NCBI GenBank assembly: GCA_021292165.1
Contig: CM037877.1
Coordinates: 85,095,691-85,159,690 of the forward strand
Origin: Shinisaurus crocodilurus
Taxonomy: Eukaryota; Chordata; Lepidosauria; Squamata; Shinisauridae
Reading direction: 5' to 3'
DNA: 64,000 nucleotides
In this document: piece after piece, positions 1 through 12,070 of the stretch
Numbering within the stretch: the first letter of the stretch is position 1
How the letters are laid out: the number at the start of each line of letters is the position of its first letter
Made by a program: the position numbers and the translations under genes
Notes under the pieces: model-generated
The model's database searches: none
What the model saw: only the letters and a program-made list of their open reading frames with translations
Told to the model about the DNA's origin: nothing

Positions 1-185
1 CCCTCTTTTAAAATGTATGCAAGTCGAGACTGGGAAAGAGGTGGGACCTTGTTTGCATGTACTGTAAAAGGACAGGTGTGTCAAAGCACACACATATGTG
101 CATTGCACATATGACACAGCATACGTTGTATGTGTTATATTTATGTACTCTGGTATCATCCTAGAGTAAATAAAATGATGATGAT

Positions 186-382
186 GATGATTTCATTTCT
201 ATATTGCCCAATAACTGAAGCTCTCTGGGCGGTTCACAACAATTCATAAAAGACACAAACCACAAATTCAATAAGAACAGCATAAAATTCCAGTATACAA
301 AATTTAAAACTGAATTTTAAAAAAATTGAGCAGCTAAAACAATTTTTAATACAACTAGACCGATATAAATGGTGGGATACAA

Positions 383-420
<38 letters not shown>

Positions 421-432
421 GAAGAAGAAGCT

Positions 433-477
<45 letters not shown>

Positions 478-700
478 CCTCATATGCCATTAAATGCTAT
501 TGAATGCCTGGGAGAAGAGAGCAATCTTAACCTGGTGCTGAAAGGATAATGGCGCCAGGCAGGCCTCAGTGCAGAGATCATTCCATAATTGGGGGGCCAC
601 CACTGAAAAGGCCCTCACCCTTGTTGCCATCCTCCGAGCCTCCCTCGGAGGTATCACTCAGAGAAAGGCCCCAGGTGTTGATTGTAGTGTCCAGGTAGTT
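186..700 (-). mobile_element. L2-like LINE 3' end, reversed, split by microsatellites
   Basis: Bases 190-330 are the reverse of the LINE tail seen at 18860-18990 (GCGGTTCACAACAATT). Bases 570-700 reverse-encode the C-terminal reverse-transcriptase tail motif of the type AFSVVAPQLWN. A compound microsatellite lies between them. Confidence 0.7.
383..476 (+). repeat. Compound microsatellite AAT / GAA / CAG
   Basis: About 13 AAT units (383-421) are followed by a short GAA run (about 4 units) and then about 14-15 CAG units to 476. The array sits inside an L2-like element. Confidence 0.97.
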
Positions 701-820
701 TCAGGTCAGGAGACGCACTCTGTCAGGTATTGCGGTCCCAAGCCATTTATCTTCTTTGAAGCCCGCCTTACAAAAGCATCTTCTCTGAAGCCCTCATTAC
801 ATTATCCTGTTCAGTAAGAA

Positions 821-2070
821 TCTGGGGGTCTTAAAATTAAACAAGCTTTTCTGGAGGGAACGGGGAAGGAACCTTAAGCATGTCGAGTGTCTCTTGTTTA
901 CCAGGAAGAAAAATCTGTTATTTTTCAAATTAAATAATTAAAAATGTGTTTTAAATATGGGGAGCAGGAAATGTAATCAAGAGACAATCCATCACATTCC
1001 CACTTGATTTTGCCATTGCTCCAAGTCTGCATTGGCTCATCTTCTAAGTTCTTGTCTCAAAAGTTTGCATAGAGGCTTAAATGTCATTACTGATAATGCC
1101 TCCAAGTTATTCCTGTGACCCACATGCCAGCCAACACATTCAGCTTCTGCAACTTCCTAAATTAATCATTTTCTTCAACTTGCAGATAAGGCATGAAGCA
1201 CTGTTTCGGAGTAAATATTTGTCTTTACAATTACTCATTTACCCAACAAGTAACTTACCCTGGATGTTGCCAAAGGTTTGCATGTCGGACCACAGGTAGC
1301 AGTTCTCTCTTATTAAGGGGAGTGATCCCAATTGCAGCTTCAAGAATGGTTATGTACTTCTTGTACTTCATCCTGCCTCTTTCAATGCACTGCTGAACCA
1401 AGTTACAACCTGTGTTCGGCAGCCGTAGCATCGGAAGTCATCTTGCCCCAGCACTCTGACTGAACTACAGCACTGTTTTCAAGATGGGTTGCACACATTG
1501 CAAGCTAAAGTTATAAAAATAACTTTTGGGAAAGGAGTAAAAAATAAATTCCTGACAGATTCTCCTGAAACGTCATCGTTACATAATGCCAGCAGTCTCT
1601 GAATAAAGCACTAATGAAAATGAATCAAGAGACAATCATGGTTCTAAGCCTGGCCTGATAATGTACACTCTCCAATTTGCTAATCCTCAGCTAAATCTCC
1701 AAGGCTTATAATCTTCCAAGTACTAATGGAGTAGCAGGTGACTTGTCTCTCGAATCAAGTCAAGGGCTGCTGAAGATTTGTTCACTAAACTTTCTATTGC
1801 ATTCAACACTCCAGAACAGAAAGAGCTCTGTCTTGCCAATTTTTGTGAACCAAACTGATAGTATCTTAAAGGTCTTGTCAGAGGAAGGGGCGTGGAACTT
1901 GCATTTATTAAAACAAAACACAGATTTAGCAGGTGCTGGGGAAATGGGAAGCTAAAGTGATTGTGCACAAAATCAAGCAAACAGCTGCATTCATTTATAA
2001 ACAGATACTCCCCTGCTTGGATGCAGATCAGAGGATTACATGTAGTTGGGCCAGGCAGGAAAATACATAT
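821..2070. other. Non-coding, no recognised element
   Basis: AT-rich single-copy-looking DNA. Short open frames lack start context, splice signals and any recognisable domain. Confidence 0.6.
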
Positions 2071-2324
2071 GATTTTATTTTAATTATTTATTTTTACATT
2101 TATATCCTGCCTCTTTTTCTCCTACAAGGAACCCAAAGTGGCTTACATGATCCTCCCCCACTCCATTTTATACTCACAACAACCCTATGAGGTAGGTTAG
2201 GCTGAGAGTCAGTGACTGGCCCAAAGTCACCCAGTGAGCTTCATGACCAAGTGGAGACTAGAACCCGGGTCTCCCCAGTCCCAGTCCCAGTACAGCACTC
2301 TAACCACTACACCACACTGGCTCT
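2071..2324 (-). mobile_element. Sauria-type SINE, reversed
   Basis: Read on the minus strand, it has a tRNA-like head (GGTGTAGTGGTTAGAGTGCT), then CATGAAGCTCACTGGGTGAC, a conserved middle (AACCTACCTCATAGGGTTGT) and a tail ending in TATAAATG. This is the layout of the squamate Sauria SINE mobilised by Bov-B LINEs. Confidence 0.88.
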
Positions 2325-3189
2325 TTGGGGGAAAGAGTTGTTTCTTTCTCTCCTCACCCCCACTTTCATGCCAGTGTGTACCACAATTGACTAACAGAGG
2401 TGAACAGGCAGGCTTCTAAACTTTCTGTGAGCAAACAGACAGGCTGCTAAAATTTTCTGTGAGCTAACAACATGTAAAATAAATCAGATACATTCTACCT
2501 GATTGCAGGGTAACATACATTATTAAACCATCAGGGTGCAATAGAACGAAAAGGGTGAAATCAGATGGCAGTAGAGTGCCAGAGAAGTTTACATTAGGTG
2601 GGTTCTGGATGAATCTACAAAACTAACATACATTCTGGAGGTTTCTCCCATCTTCAGTTTAAAATCCTCATTAGTAATCTGCAAGGTCTCTCCTAATCAT
2701 TGTGATGGGTTTAGGATGCTGGGTAACTTTTGTCAGATAGCATTATTCACAATAACTTGGGACAGACAAAAGGGACTATGCACCAAAGGCAATTTTTACT
2801 GGCACTTTCAGATGTATTGTTCAAGTGTCTTTTTTTAAAGTGATCAATAAGGCTCCTTTGGCAAAACAAAATTTGACAGTTCTTGAGTTCAAGGAGAGGC
2901 CACACTAATTCTCTCTCTCTCTTTATATATATACACACCTAGATATATCACCAGATTTAAGCAGGGCATAAATACCATGCACAAGAGCATATATGGCTGA
3001 GCAGGAGGAATACTTTTCACACTACATTCAGGAACACTACTTTTAAATACCTGTGCAAAATATTTTAAGAAATTCAGAAAGGGTAAGAATGCTCCAAAAA
3101 GCAGTAAAGATACTTGTACATAATCCTGGTCTCCTACCTAACTGGTATTACTGAGAAGCAACTGAAAGTGATTTTAATTTTTTTGTCAC

Positions 3190-3525
3190 TACATTTTCAT
3201 CCAAGGTCTTTTTTCTCCAAGGAACTCAGGGTGGCATACAGGGTTCTTCCCTTTCCCATTTTATCTTCAGAGAATCCTTGCGAGGTGGGCTAGGCTGAGA
3301 GAGCGACTGGCCTAAGAGCTTCATGGCTTCGTGTGAATTTGAATCAAGCTGCCCCACTCATAGTCTGATGCTCTAACCCAGCATTCCTGATCTGTTGGGA
3401 CTACAACTCCCATCAACCCCAGCCGGCAGGGCCAATGCTGGCTGGGAGTTGTAACCTAACACACCGGGAGGGCACCAGGTTGGAGGAAGTCTGCTCTAAC
3501 CACTGTAGCACACCACCTCTCAGTA
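3190..3525 (-). mobile_element. Diverged Sauria-type SINE interrupted by a hAT MITE
   Basis: The minus strand reads a worn Sauria SINE from GTGGTGTGCTACAGTGGTTA at the right to the tail near 3200. It is split by a 115-bp MITE at 3379-3493, which gives relative insertion ages: SINE first, MITE second. Confidence 0.7.
3379..3493. mobile_element. Palindromic hAT MITE, 8-bp TSD CTCTAACC
   Basis: The ends are CAGCATTCC and GGAAGTCTG. Both sides carry CTCTAACC (3371-3378 and 3494-3501). The centre has the inverted ACTACAACTCCCA / TGGGAGTTGTA arms shared by the other family members in this window. Confidence 0.85.
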
Positions 3526-3656
3526 TGCCCTTTCTCCCATCTCTCATCCCGTAAACTACCACCACAGGCTTCGTTGACTTTATTAATCTATGCATTTATT
3601 TCATTTCCAGCCAGAGCTACCTCCTCAGCTCTGGGAAAAGATTACAATCCAAAAAC

Positions 3657-4858
3657 ACCATGTAATATTGTATTGGATGGACTCTACTGGAAGAATGGCA
3701 AGGCGGTTAAACTTATTAAGGTTATTGTGGAGAAAGCCAGCCTAAGCCCCCTGCCTGACACACACACACTCACCAAGGAGGGGGGAAGGAGACCCAGGGG
3801 GGGGGGGAGACAACCAGTCTCCACAGATGCCAAAGGGGACAAACAACATCTACATAGAATCACCCCAGGGGGGAAGGCAGGAAGCATCACCAGGTTTGTC
3901 AATGCTCTTGCATATCAGCCCCATCTACATAAGACTTGAATACCTCTCCAGGGCAGACGCTTCAGCACCCCTAAGAAATGGCCACTCAACACCATAGGAT
4001 GGGACCATTAAGCAAGTGGCTTCAAAGGGACCCCATCCCACGGGGGGGGGGGGGGAAGGCGTCACCCCACCTGACCCAAAAGGCCGCCCCTCGGGGAGGG
4101 TGTCAACCCACCTGATCACGGAGGGAGGGGCTACCTGAAACACCAAGGTATAAAACACCCTGCACAAGGGAACTTTTCTCTGGACCTGATCAGCAATCTT
4201 GCCCATGCCTGGGGTAAGGGAACGAAGGATCAGCAACCCCGGGAAACCAAGCTGAAATCACTGGCCGCTTGGGCTGACCGGACCCCTGGGAAACCAAGCT
4301 GAAATCACTCACAAGCCGCTTGGGTAGACCGGGCCCCGCCGGGAACCCAGCTAGCCGCTTCGGTAGACCGGGCCTTCGCCGGGAACCCAGCTAGCCGCTT
4401 GGGTAGACCGGGCCTCCGCCGGGAACCCAGCTAGCCGCTTGGGTAGACCGGGCCCCGCCGGGAACCCAGCTAGCCGCTTGGGTAGACCGGGCCTCCGCCG
4501 GGAACCCAGCTAGCAGCGTGCGGTTGACCGGGCCTCTGCCGAGACCCGAGCTAAACTAACTAGCTGAGAGCCCTGAAATCACGTTGTCCTTGAGGTTTCT
4601 GCTTGCTACTTTGTACCGTACTGATAAGCTGTATTGCTGGCGTGGGTCTGAGTTTGTGAAGGTAATTTTGTAAATAAACTTGTTTTCTAAAAGATACTTT
4701 TGTGGCTATAAGTTATCCCTTTGTTCTGGGCTAAGGCGAGGCGCTGGGGACCTCGGAGAAGGCCCGCCCCAGCACCCGCTACCCCCTTAGCATTGAACCC
4801 GCGCAGAAGACCAGGTTGTCGGTCTTCCACTGTTATTAGTGTGGCGAACTTTCACAGC
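3657..4858 (+). mobile_element. LTR-like or retroposed element with TATA box, minisatellite and poly(A) signal
   Basis: A 10-bp direct repeat, ATCCAAAAAC, flanks the segment at 3647-3656 and 4859-4868. Inside are a TATA box (TATAAAA, 4149-4155), a GC-rich tandem array (4225-4560) and AATAAA at 4673-4678. Order and spacing resemble an LTR with an unusually long transcribed leader. A 10-bp duplication is too long for a typical LTR insertion, so a retroposed promoter-bearing transcript is an alternative. No coding potential. Confidence 0.5.
4225..4560 (+). repeat. Minisatellite, about 47-bp unit, about six copies
   Basis: Units are built on GGGAACCCAGCTAGCCGCTT followed by GGGTAGACCGGGCC. The four central copies are nearly identical; the outer copies (4225-4320 and 4500-4560) are diverged, for example GGGAAACCAAGCTGAAATCA. 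Confidence 0.95.
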
Positions 4859-4869
4859 ATCCAAAAACC

Positions 4870-5389
4870 AGGATAGTTTCTAGGAGCCATGTGTATAGCC
4901 CCAGCTTGTTAGGGAGAGCACCAGAGTTAATTGCCTTGAAGCTTTCCCCCCCAATTATATTCCTTACATAAGGGCTGCTTTTCTGAAGCAGCTTCGCCTT
5001 CACCCCTCTGAAACAGGGAACTTTATAAAATCCTTAGCTTGCTAGTTTGCCCTTTGGCTTTCCACTTCGAACGAGGAGCACGCAAGTGTCTAAGCAACTT
5101 AGTGCCCCGATGTCTGTTGTATCAGGAAGGCCTGCAAGGGGTGTGTGTGTGTTTGTGAGCTTTTCTTTTGCTTGCTTATTGGTAATCTGCATCCATATTT
5201 CATCAATTTATATTCAATAAACTGTATGTTATCTTTCACACATGTGTCTTGTTCCTTCTTGAGCATCCTGGAATCTAAAGTGAGCTGCCTTGGTTGGCCC
5301 AGGGTTTGGTTGACTTCAGGCTTCTGGGATCTACTTTGTTTTTTAGTAGAATCCCAAGATCTAGCAACCAGACCCTGGTGCAAAAGAAA
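4870..5389. other. Non-coding, no recognised element
   Basis: Contains a short TG run near 5141-5154. No supported gene. Confidence 0.6.
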
Positions 5390-5391
5390 TA

Positions 5392-5631
5392 CAGTAATAC
5401 CTTGGATTGCAAGTAACTTGGTTTGAGAGTGTTTTGCAAGACAAGCACATTTTTAAATATTAAATTTTTTTTTACTTGATATACAAGCGACGTCTTGCAA
5501 TACAAGTACTGTAGTACAGCTTAAATTTAAAAACTCTGTACATTTGGGGGGATTTTGTTTTGATATAAGAGTGTTTTGGATTACAAGCACGTTTCCGGAA
5601 CGAATTATGCTCTTAATCCAAGGCATGACTG
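5392..5631. mobile_element. Pogo/Tigger-type MITE with TA duplication
   Basis: The ends are CAGTAATACCTTGGATT and, inverted, CAGTCATGCCTTGGATT. TA lies on both sides. The internal GTTTCCGGAACGAATTA is the recurring motif of pogo-type elements. It is 240 bp with no transposase. Confidence 0.85.
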
Positions 5632-6118
5632 TACACTTAGGATGAAAGAATTCTGAGCCCAGGAGTGCCAGCACTGAATGGAGCTCACTGTCCTTCCACA
5701 TAAAAATCTGCTCCTAGTTACCTCAAGTGGTCTTTATTTCTGCAGTATACTCTATGGGATGGGTGTTGTTGATATTTTTGAACAACTGGGAGTCAGAAAT
5801 CCTTGCCAATCAATTTCGATCACCCAGAAATCTACCAGTAGATCCCAATCTAGCCTTCTGCCCACAGCTGATCTGCAACACCTGCTAATAAAAGACGGAA
5901 TAGTCTGCTTTCATTCAAAGTTTTCCCTCTAGCTGTTTGTTAAATGATTAAAGATTCTAATTTGAGTCCTCTGATCAGATGGCCCCCAAAGGGGCTTTGC
6001 ATAGAATTAACAGGAATTTTGCCTGTAGAAGTATAAGCTAAAAATGCATTACAGAAAAGGTATTTGTAACATTCCCTTCCCAAACAAAGGGAACAGTTTG
6101 TACAGTTAAGTCATTGAA

Positions 6119-7293
6119 TGGGTTCAGACAACACAATAACCCACACTCAAGGGTTGAGTACGGGTTGAGTGACTAGGTTCGCATGACACAACCATCCACA
6201 ATGGTTTGTCGTGTTGTGTGAACCCAGACTGATTCCCGCAGGGTGGATTGTTTGAGGGCAACAAGCCATCATGACTATCTATAGCTTGTTGTAGGCAGGG
6301 GTTGTTGTACCCATGATGGGTTGTCATGTCATCTGGACCCAGGCGACCGACCCTACTGTGGGTACCGGGGAATAGGCTAGCAACTTGCTTTGCAAGAAAA
6401 GCAAAAAAACCCTTGCTGCTCTTGCCAAGCTTGCCCAGGCACCCACCAGTGCCGGCTGCTCCCAAGTGCCCAAGCAGCACTTGGGGGTGACTGGCACTGG
6501 CTGGATGTCCCCCGCTAGGATTGTGAGCCATTTTTGGCTCACCGCAGCTTTTTTTCACTTTACCCCCTTTTTTTTGGAGATTGCAAAAGCTGGATTGACA
6601 GCCGTTTTTTGTGATCTCTGTTTTGACAGGCACTGACAGCCTTTCAAAGTGCCCGAGAGGCACCTTGGAGGGGCTGTCAGTGGCTGTCAGATCTTTTTTT
6701 AAAAAATTGTGCACAATAGGTTTCTGGTTTTGTTTTGTTTTTTAAAGCTGCACTTGTGCAACTGCGGTTCTTCACAGTTGCACAAGTACAGGAATTTGAA
6801 GCCTCAAATGGGGAAACGTCCTGGGGGGTACCTGCTTCCAAAGTGCAACAGCTACCAACCCTGGACACTGCCCCAAAGAAGCGCCAAATAGGTTTTTCCC
6901 TTTGCTTTCTCTTGACAGCTGTCAAAAGGCAAGCTGTCAAGAGAAATCAAAGGCGCAAGTAATCTTTGTTTGCGAAAATGGGGTGGTGTGATTTACACCC
7001 CCTTCGGGGCAAGATCCTCCACTTTTTTTTTCTTTTTTCTTTTGCCCCGACAGTCCTCAGGGTGGTGCACATTTTGCACTTTTCCTCCAAAACTCTAGGT
7101 GCTCAGGAAAGTGCAAAAGTGCATCCCACCTTTTTCTGGGAAAAAGGTGTTTTGACAGCTAGCTGTCAAAACTCTGGGTCCCCTTTAAAAGGGTTTTTTG
7201 ACAGGGCAATGGGTGGTTTTTGACTGGGACATATGGCTGTATGTCACTGTAACCCACACTCAATCCATAGATTATTGTGTTGCCTGACAAAAA
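6119..7293. repeat. Long foldback element with internal inverted repeats
   Basis: The left arm (GGTTCAGACAACACAATAAC) is approximately repeated inverted at 7245-7293. The interior holds smaller perfect hairpins near 6745-6790, 6910-6945 and 7150-7175 and a cluster of TGACAG/CTGTCA motifs. The arm motif recurs in the element at 8115-8455. The 196-codon minus frame across 6124-6714 has no recognisable domain. Confidence 0.65.
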
Positions 7294-8114
7294 CCATTGA
7301 CAGAAACCAGTCCAGAACCACCCTGTGAGAACCGTTGCCACCCCTCCCAAGAGCAATTATTTGGGAGTCAACGCCATGGAAAGAATTTGGATTTGTGTAC
7401 TTTACTACGTGCTGTTTTTACACATGGCAGGGCACCAGAGTGAGCCTCAGCATCATGCGCCTGCCCCACAATAGACTAAGCTGGCCACGTGTCCTAATTT
7501 ACAGGGGACAGATCTCTATTTGAAGGGCTGTCAACCAGTATGAGTCTGCTTTAAAGTTAAAGAACCATCAGGAGGGAGAGCAGCAGCAGCAGCAGGAGCC
7601 TAGAGGCTGCCCATCAACAGTGAGCAGCTGGCCGGCAGACTGAGCAGGCACACAGCAGGTCACAGGGTCACAACCTTCCCTACTATTGCATTTCCATTTA
7701 AACAATAGGAATTCTTTCTAAATTTGCATCAATACATAAAAATTAGCGTATGCCAATTGTATACAAACTGGTGTCCTCTTTTTTAGGGATGCATTTCCTC
7801 TTTTGGGGCGATGCATAACCAGCCACCCTAGAACAGACTCAGGTGTCGCTTGGGTGGTTTGCAGACACAGCATCAGGACGATCGTGCAGGCAGACACCTT
7901 TATACTTGCCTGGACTGGCGTGGGAACAGCTGTGGAGACAGCGGCAGGCAGGCAAAGAGGTGTGTAAAAGGGGTCTTGGTGGGAACTGAGGCCTACATGC
8001 ATTCCCACATGAATTAAGTCTTATCTGTGTGATACGCATCCTTTTGCGGCAAACAGATAACCTGAGTGAACAGACACATGTGCACGTGTGATTCCCCAGT
8101 ACAGACTAAAAACT
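7294..8114. other. Non-coding, no recognised element
   Basis: A short CAG-type run lies at 7580-7595. No supported gene. Confidence 0.55.
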
Positions 8115-8455
8115 GACTGGGTTCAGACACCACGATAACCCCCACTCAAGGGTTCAGCAAGGGTTGAGTGTGGGTTGCCGTTGAACCGTGGGTTGTTGTT
8201 GAAACATGGGTAGTGTTGTCTGAACCCAGCCAAGACAACAAACCATGATGAAGAACCCACAGTTCACAACCGAACAACAAACCATGGGTTCTCCTCATGG
8301 ATTGTTTGCGTTAATAAGCCATGGCTTGTTAGCGCAGCTTGTTTCAGACAACACGATAACCCACGTTTCAACAACAACCTGTGGTTCAACGACAACCCAC
8401 ACTCAACCCATACTCTACCCTTGAGAGTGGGTTATTGTGTTGTCTGAATCCAGTC
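8115..8455. repeat. 341-bp foldback (palindromic) MITE
   Basis: GACTGGGTTCAGACACCAC at the left mirrors the right end, which inverted reads GACTGGATTCAGACAACAC. Nearly the whole length can fold back, with GTTGTTGTTGAAAC and GTTCTCCTCATGG-type arms. The arms match those of the 6119-7293 element. Confidence 0.85.
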
Positions 8456-8693
8456 ACTGTGTTCTTGGCAACAGGAGGGGCACATGAGTCCAAAGCATAC
8501 TCCCATGCCTCACTCCGTGCAGCACATTCATAGTTGGGCCATGCGTGGACCAGCCCTCACTTCTGTGTAAACGTGCCTTACATATAAACGGTTGCTGGAA
8601 AAGGTTTCACAGGTTATTAAATTTTCTTCATAAAAAGAGGGATATTTTCCTCCCAGTTAATAGATTCTAATAATATATCACCACTTCGTTATA

Positions 8694-8962
8694 CAGTAAT
8701 ACCTTGGATTACAAGTAACTTGGTTTGAGAGCGTTTTGCAAGACAAGCAAAATTTTTAATATTTATTTAATTTTTTTTTACTTGATATACAAGCGTCATC
8801 TTGCAATACAAGTACTGTAGTACGCAGTACTGTAGTACTGTAGGCTTAAATTAAAAATCTCTGTACAATTTTTTTGGGGGGGATTTCGTTTTGATATAAG
8901 AGTGTTTTGGATTACAAGCACCTTTCCGGAACGAATTATGCTCTCAATCCAAGGCATGACTG
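8694..8962. mobile_element. Pogo/Tigger-type MITE, second copy, TA duplication
   Basis: Same family as 5392-5631: CAGTAATACCTTGGATT at the left and the inverted CAGTCATGCCTTGGATT at the right, TA on both sides. It has an extra tandem stretch of GTACTGTAGTA around 8810-8840. Confidence 0.87.
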
Positions 8963-9556
8963 TACTGAAAAAAGGAGGAGGAATGACTGGCATTTCAGCA
9001 TCATTGGTGGGGAGTGCAGATTATACTTAAAAAAAAAAAACCCTAAACATGAATCTTCATGTAATTTATGAAGACTTTGCTGTGGATTTAAAAGTGGGAG
9101 GAAAGGGGCAGAATATTTTAATCTTTTAGCCACAAGAATGCAGTTTTAAATTGCAGTTTTATTTTGCAACCCTCTCTGTGAGTGAAACTGCCTGCACAGT
9201 TCACACACAGTTTGATCAACTATGGCTTACTTGAATATAATCCCATGTACTAGCATGTAATCCCATTTATCTTACTAAATTTACTCCTTGTCCTACGGGT
9301 ACCTCTGGCATCCGTGCTCCTTGGTCCCTCTTGCCCTTTGCTTGTTGCACACTCTGATTTGGCATGACAAAAGACTACATTCTGCTATTATAGAGGGTGA
9401 GCAGATGGTTCAGCGTGAAGTGGCAGTGGGAACATATAATGGATGGAGTAATTAAACCTAAGATTTATGTTTCAGAATACCGTATGTGCACATATAAACA
9501 GGGTGGAGACCAAGCCACAGTTGTTGCATTTATCGTGCTTACCAGATATTCTCATT

Positions 9557-9941
9557 CTGGAATTATGTTTACATGTAACACTAAACCATAGTTTAGCATT
9601 ACATGCATAAACCTCAGGTTCATGTGCTGCCTTCTTCCCTCTCCTCTTCCAGAATGGCCGTGTGTTCGGAAGCTTTTGCTTCTGTTAACTTTCCACAGTT
9701 TCTCATTATGTCTACACCCAGAAAACTATGGCTACTTTTAACTATAGTTCATCCAAACAAGCCAACTTCTTACCATGGCTAATGATTCTGACTTGTTCAG
9801 ATAAATGATAGTTAACACAAACCACCGTTCTCAGTTTGGACAGAATGACAAACCACACTTCGTTGAAAACGGAAGCAATTGCTTCCCATCTCCTCCTCAA
9901 CATGGCTACTAAACTATGGTTTAGTGTTACTTGCAAACCAG
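9557..9941. repeat. Foldback MITE
   Basis: Left GTAACACTAAACCATAGTTTA is matched by the inverted right arm (GTAACACTAAACCATAGTTT). The interior carries further ACTATAGTT and AACTATG pieces. No coding capacity. Confidence 0.7.
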
Positions 9942-11754
9942 ATGAATGAGACAACCTTATAATCAGCCTATCAAAAATAATAAAATATACTTCTTAAAAA
10001 ATATTATAGATGTCAACATGTGCTGGAACCATCTATTTATTTATTGCACAGGGGAACAAAAGCCTTACAATGCGTCAAATGTGCATATTGATATAATGTT
10101 TTCAAGAAGACTACCTTGAAAAGGTAATTGTTTTTGCCATTCAGATGTTCCTGTAGTTTAGAAAGCACAGTTTCAGATGACTTTTGTAAAAACAAAACAT
10201 GTTTTAATCCGAAAAGCCAAATACATTTATGCTATAATTAAGCATACCATTTAACCATTCATAAAATGTAAATTTGGAAATAAAAACAGTTGTTGCCACT
10301 CTAAGGAAACGTCAAACCAAGTTATGGATAAATGTGGAACATACTGGGCAGTACCAAATGGGGCCACTGCATTCCCACTGATTGTGTTCGCACCAGCGGG
10401 ACCCATCGTTTGTGCAACAGGGAGTTATTGCTTCATAAAGGAACCCGATAAAGGAGCTCACTTCTGGATTGAGACAGGTCAGCAAAGCTCCCTTGTGCAA
10501 ACTCCACTGACCTGCCCTTTTCTGAAAATGAGTGTTTCCACTCATTTCAGGTTGCTTTAACAACCACTAGCTCCCTGTTGCACTAGCAGCAGGTTCCGGT
10601 GGTGCATGGGCAGCATAGGATACTGACAATTTGGGGTGGGGGATTCTATTTGGGAAGTATTCCGTTGCATGCCATTTTAGTTTTAAGTGAACTAGCTTCA
10701 CCTCTGTCTCACTTCTTTATACTTCCCCCCCCCTCTGAAATTTTGCTTCATTACTAAGATAGAATTTTGCAATGACCTGTGGACTGAGCAATAAACGTTA
10801 TTGACTGATACTAAGATAGAACTATCTGAACATTTATGGGGGGAGGGGGGGGAACGACAAGGAATGAAAATAGAGGTGAAACAAAATACTTTGTGGTGTA
10901 TTTGGTTAGCTTTACTGGATTAATAAAAGTGGAGCTAGAAGGAGGGGGAAATTGTTTGCTTTCCTGTTCTCACTAGGAACGTTTAGAAATCCCTTTAAAC
11001 TTGCACATTCATGGGAAATAATCAGAAGCTGTTACATGGTTTTGGAACCGATGGAGAACCAAGTCTTGGTGCCCGCACACGTGTCTAAGAACTATCCTGA
11101 GGGCAGTCTTTCAAAGAAATCTAAAGAAGCTACCGTAAGTGCCCCCGATCCTTTTCAACAAGGACTGAAACTGTGTAGTTTACCTTACCTAGGTAATTTC
11201 TTGGGTATTTCTCCTTGCTTGGCAACAGATAATGCATTAGCCCTAGTTAGATGATAATACATCTAACTAGTTACATGGTAAACTCAGGCATAGCATATTC
11301 CTCTGATCCATTTCTTTCCAACACATCGTCTAATCCTGCTTTAGCCCAGATTACCTAAAGATGCATTCTTAGACCATGTTTTCTTGCAAATACGTAGTTA
11401 CTTAACACACTTTGACGCAACTAATCCTAGAGTACGATCCATCACACAGATAAGCATTCTGAAACCCCCTTGATTTTAACTGTGTGGAGTAGTCATTCAT
11501 AAATCTTCCATAACTCATACTTTTCCTGAGCTGAACTCCTATAAGACCATTACCAGAGCAGAATCCGCTCCCCAACACCTCAAGGTGTTTGTCCAGCTAG
11601 GGTTGCCAAAATTGGAGCTGAAGATGACTGTTCTCCTGAGCAAAACCTAGAGTTACCCACTTTTGAAATAAAACATTCAGGCACCTGGGTAAGTCTGCAT
11701 AGCCAAGACATCCTGGAACACAGCCCAGCACAAAAAGTGATTATTCCTAAAGTG
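9942..11754. other. Non-coding; one foldback segment
   Basis: An imperfect inverted repeat at 10405-10592 is anchored by GTGCAACAGGGAG and its inverse CTCCCTGTTGCAC. The remainder is AT-rich with no supported gene. Confidence 0.55.
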
Positions 11755-12070
11755 CGGAGCTAATGAGCCAGCCAGTCTACCGTATTCAGTTAATTAGGGA
11801 AAGCCTTTTTTCTGTATTCCACCATCATCAGATTTTGACTGGTGGTAACACAAATGAGGGCCTTCTCCATAGCAGTGCCCCAGAAATTCTTTTTAGTTCC
11901 TATATTGGTGGTGTTTTGGTGCTACCTGCAGACCTTCCTAATTTCAGCAAGTACATGGGGCTGACTGCCTTCTTTCACTTTTTGTTGTTCTCCTTTGCTT
12001 TTTGGATATTTATTTTTTTGGGGGGGGTCTGCCATTTATTAACTGTTTTTAATTACTGTTGCTGATTATA
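11755..12070 (+). mobile_element. Diverged L2-like LINE 3' end
   Basis: The segment contains GAGGGCCTTCTCCATAGCAG followed by a decayed C-terminal RT tail and a T-rich 3' region. The layout equals the copies at 18600 and 22390. Confidence 0.5.

Noticed and set aside
4225..4560. CRISPR array
   Set aside because: The units are directly adjoining near-identical repeats without unique spacers, in vertebrate DNA.
6124..6714. 196-codon minus-strand open frame
   Set aside because: It lies within a foldback repeat and has low-complexity, non-domain sequence.
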